Shown in pieces: positions 57,011 through 64,000 of a DNA stretch of 64,000 bases. The stretch comes from Scomber scombrus (lineage: Eukaryota; Chordata; Actinopteri; Scombriformes; Scombridae). The notes under the pieces are model-generated. The model was not told the DNA's origin. It saw only the letters and a program-made list of their open reading frames with translations, and did not search any database. The translations under genes were made by a program, and so were the position numbers. The stretch spans positions 26,200,259 through 26,264,258 of the forward strand of contig NC_084976.1 of assembly GCF_963691925.1 (NCBI RefSeq), written 5' to 3'. Numbering within the stretch: the stretch's first letter is position 1; every line of letters starts with the position of its first letter.

Positions 57011-59744
57011 TTACTTCAGTGTCTCAGTTTGAGAGAGTAACTGAAGCCCCAATTGACTAACAGAACATTTAAATACTCCAAAATCTGGCTGGTATGTAGA
57101 TGGCAGATTGACAATTTCAACTCTGTCACTTGATTAGATGCGATTGATGTCAGATTTGGGTGGAGTATGATTAAGGCAAGTGGTTTATAAACAGCTGGAT
57201 TTATGCTGACAAAGGGAACCACCACATCTCACATTTTGATTGTGTTTTATGGTGCTTTCAAACGCACACATTAGATATTTTAACTGAGGTTTTCTCTTCC
57301 TTAAATCAGGATAGCTCTTTGATTTAGTAGAACAGAAAATAAACTGCCAAAGCTAAGATTGGCCAAATATGATGTTATGTTTCCCTCACTGCTGAGACAT
57401 TTTGTCCATATATGGGTGGGCTTTGTTGAGGTGGAAGTATCGCCAACTTAGGAAACCTACGTACATACAGATGCTTCTGGGCACGCTGTTTGATGGATGC
57501 TCTCATCCAACATGCCAGACGGTACTACAAGAGCGTACACATTGAGCATGGACGCTCCCAGTGGGAAACATACTCCTAACCCTAGAGGTGTGTTGCTGTG
57601 TTGTTTGGTCACTGAGCTGACCTCTGTGGTTTTTTCTTTAGGCTAAAAAAACAAGGATTTACAGTATTTCCTGAAGCTGTCCTTAATTTTGTTTCTACTT
57701 TAGTGTCTTTCTTTCAGTCCTTACAAAAATATAATGTTTTTTCCAGTTTTGCTTATTTGTTTCTCTGACTATTTCCCAAAGAACATGTGCAGGCATAAGA
57801 ACCTCCTGAGATGCAGTTTAATTAGCAAGTTGCTGCTCAGTTCTTGTAAAATAAAGGTGGAGGGTTACATAATGTAGAAAATGTGGTAGCTTAATGATTA
57901 TTCCGCTATTTTCTGTTACCACATGCAGATACTATAATGCTACCAGCTTGAAGATCTCCATGACCTCTGTTTTTTTATAAGAATTTCCAGTTTAGTTTTC
58001 TGCACTTAATGAGACCTTTTTTCATTTTATGTTATTGCATTATGTATAAAACCACAGTATGATTCACATAAATCTGATATACTCTATATCTTTCCTGATA
58101 TGCATCTTTTTTGGTGTAAAACATTTTTCAAACAGTATGCCAGAAATATAAAGTAGCGTGCTCTGAGTTTCTGCAGCAGGCATCTTTGAAGAAACACTCT
58201 CAGCTACAGACGGTGGTGATGTCAGGGGAACAAGGAGTGTTACTGTGCCTTAAGCAGAAGATCTGCTCTAATTAGTTGTCCAGAAAAAGCTACAAATTGT
58301 TCAGCCCACCAGTTAATCTCAGTGTATATACCTCTCCTGGGCCACTGAGTCCAAGCCCAGCTGCCAGTTGCATGTTTACAATGAACCAGTGCAGAGATCT
58401 TCAATGGCGGTTTAGCCCACTCCAGCCCACACTGTTTGCTAATTAACTTTAACCACAGTGATTGTGAATTCTCAAGGCTACCTACCACAGCTACACACGC
58501 ATCTGAATTTTCTTCTTTTTTTTTTGTAAAAGATGTATTCTGCATGTGTTGAAAAGCAGCCAGTAGCTCATTCCTCTGAACTTTTCACCCACAGAGTGGT
58601 GAAAAGAAAACATAGTTATACTTATTAAAGCAATAGCTCTACAGATCACTTCATCTGAACTCAAGATTTACAGCTATCCTTCTGGCAACATGCCTTCAAA
58701 TCTTCACTTACACTATAACAGTGCTTTTGGTTTAGTCTATTTTTTTTTCACGATTGTCTCAGAGAAACTTTAGTTCTGATCGTCTTTGCTGTGTGCCAGA
58801 TGGTTATTTGCCTCTGCATCTTCCTTTGAAATGATTAAACATGGACCTTGTTTATGGAAGTTGTTATGGACCTTGTCTTATTTTTGCAGTAACTGATCAG
58901 TCCACACTAGTGTCCCGGAGTGGTTGTGCCATGTATCCAAATTTACCAAACAGGTATGATTTCAGCAAAAAAGTGGGCAACAGTCCAACTTCCACTTTTA
59001 GAGCCTCACTGTTATTGTAGCTGAGCTAACAATGGTCCTTTTTTTCCATTTGTTATTCAACTTGGGCGTAAAATTTGTGGGTACCGTGGTTGTGTGTGGA
59101 GGGACGGAGTCGCTGCTTGCCAAGGAGGTCTGAGAAGAAATAACAGAAATAACAGAAAATATCATCTGGAGTCACACTAGATTCTCCTCTGATCCAGAGC
59201 CGTTTACCGGCTGTAGGAGAGCTTAGAGTTTCTTTTTGGTTTTTTTGTAACTTTTGGGATTAAAAAGTGGATTTATCTTCACTCTCACTTCTCAACCTGT
59301 CTGTAGAAGTAAGCGGTGGAGGTGCCGACCTCCGCTGTCAGGTGTTAAAATAAGTCTGTCTTCATCCACATTGACTGCTGACTGGAGGGGAAATGTACTT
59401 GAATGTACTTCATGGGTGTACAGAGGGGAGAGGGGAAAAAGAAGACTGGAGGTAAATAACAGAACAGGATTTCTTGGAGAGTTTCGGTTAGAGGCCAAAC
59501 TGAATACAAATACACACACACACACACATACATACACACCCAGACACAGTCACTGCCTGCCTCTGCTCTCTAGCTAGTATGTATTTTGGCTGTTTGAGGG
59601 GAATAAACACAAATAATCCTGTGGTGCGAGTAATGCGAGGCAAACATTCACTGTGCATTTGGTGTGAACCATGACTGTGAGGGAAAAAAGGACATAGCTA
59701 CCGTGACCCACTGGTTTGTAAACTCATGTTTTGAAACCTCGAAT
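57011..59744. other. Non-coding stretch holding one candidate exon
   Basis: Mostly unique sequence. The candidate exon at 58890-58953 is listed separately. A short (AC)n lies at about 59513-59528 and an ATGTACTTGA/ATGTACTTCA near-duplication near 59394-59413. Confidence 0.4.
58890..58953 (+). other. Candidate 64-nt internal exon
   Basis: CTTGTCTTATTTTTGCAG ends at 58889 and CAG/GTATGA spans 58953/58954. Only one frame is open: two bases, then TDQSTLVSRSGCAMYPNLPN, then two bases. I do not recognise the peptide. Its phase would accept an upstream exon ending one base into a codon, as one frame of the 42095-42153 candidate does, but this is a one-in-three coincidence. Confidence 0.2.
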
Positions 59745-60056
59745 TCACAATTTTGACCATTGCTATCTTGGAATTTTGGAGCCAGAAGTGACCATATTTG
59801 GAGGAGAGGGTGGAGCTGTTCCTAGCTAGCTGCTGGTGTTGTTAGCATGGTACACTTACGGTCTATTGTTGACTGTTATAATGCTAATGCCAATGTACAT
59901 TTTTGCTAGTGAAAACAGGCTAAAAACAAAATTTACTTACTGGAAAACTGAACAGCTGACTACTTAGAGGGTCTTTTACAACCAATCACTGAACAAGATT
60001 TTTTTTAAGTGACCAAAATATTTTAATTAACCTTCATGAATAGGGTAGGATTAGGA

Positions 60057-60070
60057 TCACTAGGTGGCGA
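60057..60070 (+). promoter_or_regulatory. CTCF-like motif, plus orientation
   Basis: TCACTAGGTGGCGA matches the CTCF core at 12 of 14 positions. Confidence 0.3.
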
Positions 60071-60274
60071 CGCCCTACAGCATTCCCTGCTTCATTTTAC
60101 TCAAAATGGAACCATGATTTAGAAATTGAATGTCATGTTGTATTGAAGAAGACTTGAAACTAGCCATTGAGACCATAAACTCATTAGGAAAGTGTTAACT
60201 GAGGTAATTCATCAAGTGAAAGGTAGCGTCATTTTCTCATAGACGTCCATACATACTTTTTGCAGCCAGTGGAG

Positions 60275-60288
60275 TCGCCCCCTGCTGG
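60275..60288 (-). promoter_or_regulatory. CTCF-like motif, minus orientation
   Basis: On the minus strand CCAGCAGGGGGCGA matches the CTCF core at 13 of 14 positions. With the plus-oriented motif at 60057 it makes a convergent pair about 205 bp apart. Confidence 0.45.
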
Positions 60289-60310
60289 CCATTTGAAATA
60301 ATGTAGGTTT

Positions 60311-61791
60311 AGCAAAACAACAGCCATTAGTCATTGGCTGTGATAATGCAGCTATGATGGCTTCTGTTTGTGCAGAAGTGGATCCAACAGACTCAGAAAC
60401 ACAAAGAATAGGTCATTGTAGCCTTCAGTTTTGAAATCTAAATAATCATCAAAGACAACACATTGTCCTCAGAGTGAATAAAAGGCAGATCCACACATTC
60501 AGTCAAACAGAACAGATTCAAGTTATGTAACCAAGGTTTTAAGGTTTCATCTTACAGCTGATTCATAATACTGTAGTCATTGTTCAGATGATACAGTATT
60601 GATGCATGTCCGAGGCAGATGTAGAAAGCACAGCATATAATCAGTTAACCGTTTTCTGCTGTACTTTGGTTTATTGAGTCATATAGTAAACCTGTAGTTT
60701 TCTGTCCAGTGAGCCTTACGATTGCTCTGAAAGATGCAGAGGTCCCCGCAGACCGGCTGCAGGTCCACAATGAAGTTAGTAGGATGGAGAAGACAAACAC
60801 TGACATAAGTGTATCCTCCCGAGGTGTCATTTGCTCTAGGAGTGTTACAACTTAAGCAGGAGACGCACATAATTCCCAGATGACCAAAGTACGTCTCCTT
60901 TGAACCTGTTTTGAGAGTAGATGGTTGTTCATGTGGAGAGTTGTTTCTTATGTTCATAAAGAGCTTAACTTTCTAAGTTTGTTTGATAGTTTGTTTTTGA
61001 TATGATGAAAACAGTCACTTCTCCATGAGGGATTTTAATAACGTCTTTTATTGAGTTAAAAAAGTTTATATATAATCACTTCTACAACTGCTTGTGTCAA
61101 TTTGTCTGACTTTCTTCCTCCATCGTGATCAACAGTTCACTTCAAACCTACAGTCTTGGTATTGGCCTGTTGTATCTCTGGTCAATCCTCATTCATTTTA
61201 ATCACTGGCTCTTTGTTCAGTTATTGATCTTCTCGATCCAACAACCAGCCAATTAGTTTAACCGTAGAACATCCAGTGTCCTTTCAGATCATGTCTGTGT
61301 CTGCGTTTTGTACCCTGGAAATGAATCATTCATCCGTTTTCTTCTGGTGGAGAAGCAGGTTTGTGGGTGGCATGCTTGGTTGTGACTGGAGCTATTGATT
61401 AGCTCTGTGTTAGTTGTGTGCTGTGATGATGTGTTGTTACACCAGCAATCCTACGGCTGTGTGACCCCGGCCCTCCCACACTTTGACCCGCCACAGCGCA
61501 CAGCAGCATGAATGTGAAAACGTAAAGTCGAATATCTGTTTGCCTCCAGTGAAATGAAATATCTTCAGTGTGAGTCGCAGCAGCGATCTGAGTCAAATGT
61601 TTCTGTGCTGTGGGAGTTTGATTGTGCTTACATTTTGACACAAAAACAAATATTTTATCTGTGGTTAGAAAAAGGGGAACGTCTTTTTCATGATTATCTG
61701 TTCCAACAGCTTATTGGACAAAGGCATATTAATCTGTTGATTATTGTTATTGTAGTTAAGCTTTAATAAATAGAGAGAAATACTCATCTCA
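60311..61791. other. Non-coding stretch, nothing recognised
   Basis: Unique-looking sequence. No exon, RNA gene or repeat family seen. Confidence 0.4.
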
Positions 61792-61965
61792 GTTTGTCAG
61801 AGCCCAAGGTGACGTCTTCAAATTGCTTGATTTGTCAGACCAACTGTGAAACTCCCACAGATTCTTGATTTACAATCATATAGTACAGAGAAAAGCAGCA
61901 AATTGTCACATTCAAGAAGCTGGAACCAGCAATTGTTTATCCTTTTTATTCTCATCACTGTAGCA
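61792..61965 (-). mobile_element. Copy 5 of the recurrent TIR element, inverted
   Basis: GAGCCCAAGGTGACGTCTTC-AAATTGCTTG, CAAATTGTCACATTCAAGAAGC and TGGAACCAGCAATTG are the reverse-orientation version of the blocks in copies 1 and 3. The right end is eroded. Confidence 0.65.
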
Positions 61966-62084
61966 ATCCTATAATTTATTGACCAGCTGATGCACAGAGG
62001 TAGCAGTTTATCTGGAAAGTGTGTACTCTTAGAGTTTTCATCAGTTGCAGTTACTGCTGAAAAAAAGTAGTTTAATTTAATTTA

Positions 62085-62385
62085 GTTGTTTATTTCAGTA
62101 ATTTGTTTATTGACAGAAAATTAATTGATAACAATTTAATAATAATTGAGCAGAAATGCAAAACATTTGTTGGTTTCTGCATCAAATGATTTGTTGCTTT
62201 TCTTTGAAATCATTTGTCACAAAAAACAGACATTTGAAGATGTCATCTCTGGAAAATAGTGATGGCCAATTATTTTTTTTTTTTTAAGGTTTGTTTTTTT
62301 TACATTTTTACATTAAACAATGGGAATAATGTGATTTGAATTTGATCAATAGCAAAAATAATCATTAGCTGCAGCACCATTTTCT
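62085..62385 (+). mobile_element. Copy 6 of the recurrent TIR element
   Basis: GACAGAAAATTAATTGATAAC at the left, a diverged interior with a poly-T run at 62272-62285, and AAAATAATCATTAGCTGCAGC at the right. It lies about 120 bp from copy 5 in the opposite orientation. Confidence 0.6.
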
Positions 62386-63769
62386 ATGCTTGAAGCCAGT
62401 TTGAGCAAACCATCATACCATCATTTATTTGATGATGGCTTTACAGTCCTGCATCCCTCACATGGTCCATCATGCTTTTGATCATTTTTGCAAAAACTGT
62501 AAGACACACAGTGTGTAATGTCCCTTAAAAAAAGGTAGAGAAGTTCCCACATTTTGTGCAAAGACTTTTTCCTATTACTTTTGTTCAAAGCTGCTAGAGG
62601 ACCGAGAGAGGCCGGTGTTATAAAAGATGGAGCATGTTTCAAAAAAACCTTGAGACATTAGCCGGTTTTCTGTCAGGACACAGTGAGACCGGCACTCGCT
62701 ATTTCTGTTCTTTCAACACTTTATGAAGAAAATGATTTTCTTTGTGTAGCCTACATTGTTCCACCATAAGATCCATTGGAGCTTTTCCCTTTAATCATAT
62801 TCAGAGCCTTCCACATTCAGTGAGATTTGTACTGAATAAATTGTTGATATTTTTTTTTTTATATAGATGGAAAAAGCATTGTTTGAAATGCTGCTTTGTC
62901 AGATATGATGCCACAATCTTGATAAAGAAGGACAGCAGAAGAAAACAAAAAGATGTCCCTGATGAAAACTGTGTGATGTTTCTTCTGTTCTGTGAATGTT
63001 TTTCAGTACATAGCGCTTTAATGTGTGGTGCAATACAAATGCCAAATCACAAATTAAACTAGCACAGTAGCTTCAAAATAATGTAATGGTTCATGATTCA
63101 CCTGTAATCAAATCTGGAGCTTGCTGACCTTTTGTTGTGTTTTCCTGACATTTAACATTTACCGTTTTTGAACTGTGTCTTTTATGAAAACAGTGAATGT
63201 TTTAGTGAGAGAAATAACTGGAGCGCTGTGTCCTTTTGAGGTGCTTTTCTTTATGAGCTTTTTAGGGTGAGAGGATTTTGAGCTGGAGGCCTGGTAGTTA
63301 TCAGATTCATGTTGTGTGTGTCTCTCTGAGTCCACTTCTGGAGAGTGAGGAGTCTCATGTAGTATTGATAACAGAGATGACATTGTGTTACTGGCAAAAA
63401 AAAATCAAACCCTGGTCTATCTGTCATCTTGAAACAGATTGCGTGGAGGGGTAACACAAGAGCCCCACTTTCTGCTCCTCACGTTTGCTGTATTTCATGA
63501 ACATTCATTGTTGAAAGCACTTGAGTGAAAACTAAACGAGCTGAAAGTTTTCAGTTCATTTCAACACTGCATGTGGCTTGATGTCCACATATCAGTACAA
63601 GTGGCAGCATACCTTACAGTATACACTATATTTGATTCACATTGAACATTTACAGTTTTATTTTTATTCTGTTAGAGGCTGAAATGTCAGATCATCTGAT
63701 ACAGGCTTATGTTTTTATAACCTGCTCTAAAACAAGTGCAGATCTTCAACAGTTTTATGGCACATCCAT
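62386..63769. other. Non-coding stretch, nothing recognised
   Basis: AT-rich. CCATCAT-TTATTTG-ATGATGG at 62418-62438 is a small hairpin. No gene seen. Confidence 0.4.
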
Positions 63770-64000
63770 GTAGGTCTGAAACTAATGTCATCATCACTTT
63801 TAGTAATTTACTCTATAAAATGTCAGAAAATAGTGAATAATGCACCACACTAATGTAATAAAGTCGCCTGTTTTATGCAACAAATAGTCCAAAACCCAAA
63901 GATATTCAGTTAACTATCAAAGGACAAACTGCAAATCCCCACAATGGAGAAGCTGCAATACAGTCATGATAGACATTTTTAATCAAAATACAACCTAATT
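63770..64000 (-). mobile_element. Copy 7 of the recurrent TIR element, cut by the window end
   Basis: CTATAAAATGTCAGAAAATAGTG, AGTCCAAAACCCAAAGATATTCAGTTAACTATC and GGAGAAGCTGCAATACAG are the reverse-orientation blocks of the family. The right boundary may lie beyond the window. Confidence 0.7.

Larger units (their letters stand above)
59745..60310. mobile_element. Dispersed teleost element with paired CTCF-like motifs
   Basis: Contains GGAGCCAGAAGTGACCATATT, GGAGAGGGTGGAGCTGTTCC, AAGACTTGAAACTAGCCATTG and CCAGTGGAGTCGCCCCCTGC in the order I recall from a high-copy percomorph repeat. Boundaries are approximate, as no clean inverted ends were found. No reading frame of note. Confidence 0.6.

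Overview
The window looks like non-coding vertebrate DNA from a ray-finned fish, most likely a percomorph teleost. It has no dense gene arrangement, no operon-like structure and no convincing intact protein-coding gene. It is studded with long dinucleotide microsatellites, mainly (AC/GT)n and (CT)n. It also carries short non-autonomous transposons whose sequences I recognise from memory as widely dispersed in percomorph genomes; family names are unverified. The longest open frames are either translations of simple repeats (poly Thr-His, Cys-Val, Leu-Ser, Arg-Glu) or within the length expected by chance on six frames of 64 kb. The setting is most simply an intergenic desert or a very long intron.

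Layout. 1-5.6 kb: unique sequence, one LINE-tail-like fragment and a large AC/GC array. 5.6-6.5 kb: a TTAA-flanked element with GC boxes, a TATA box and a 12-bp minisatellite, followed by a copy of a recurrent TIR element. 6.5-19.4 kb: mostly unique sequence with homopolymers, (CT)n at 11.1 kb and a 133-bp (AC)n at 15.1 kb. 19.4-21 kb: two TIR elements either side of an inverted repeat. 22.3-28.3 kb: long, mostly unique stretch. 28.3-29.3 kb: a recursive-splice-like site, then a repeat carrying nuclear-receptor half sites including a perfect oestrogen-response-element palindrome, then a MITE. 29.8-34.7 kb: paired GT arrays, a CTCF-like motif, a hAT-like MITE with a perfect 8-bp target-site duplication, a 160-bp GT array and a nested pair of elements. 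36-48.3 kb: further element copies, a candidate small exon at 42.1 kb, (CT)n at 43.6 kb and a G-tract at 47.2 kb. 48.3-53.2 kb: the longest stretch without a recognised element. 53.2-64 kb: elements carrying CTCF-like motifs, an ATGCAT-rich cluster, a second candidate exon at 58.9 kb, and three more copies of the recurrent TIR family.

Recurrence inside the window supports several element calls. One TIR family appears seven times (6.2, 13.2, 36.3, 39.5, 61.8, 62.1 and 63.8 kb), another twice (19.4 and 44.4 kb), and a third twice (20.7 kb and nested at 34.4 kb). No tRNA, rRNA, CRISPR or bacterial feature was seen. No novel multi-gene system is visible. The most interesting signals are regulatory or splicing sequences, several of them carried by transposons.
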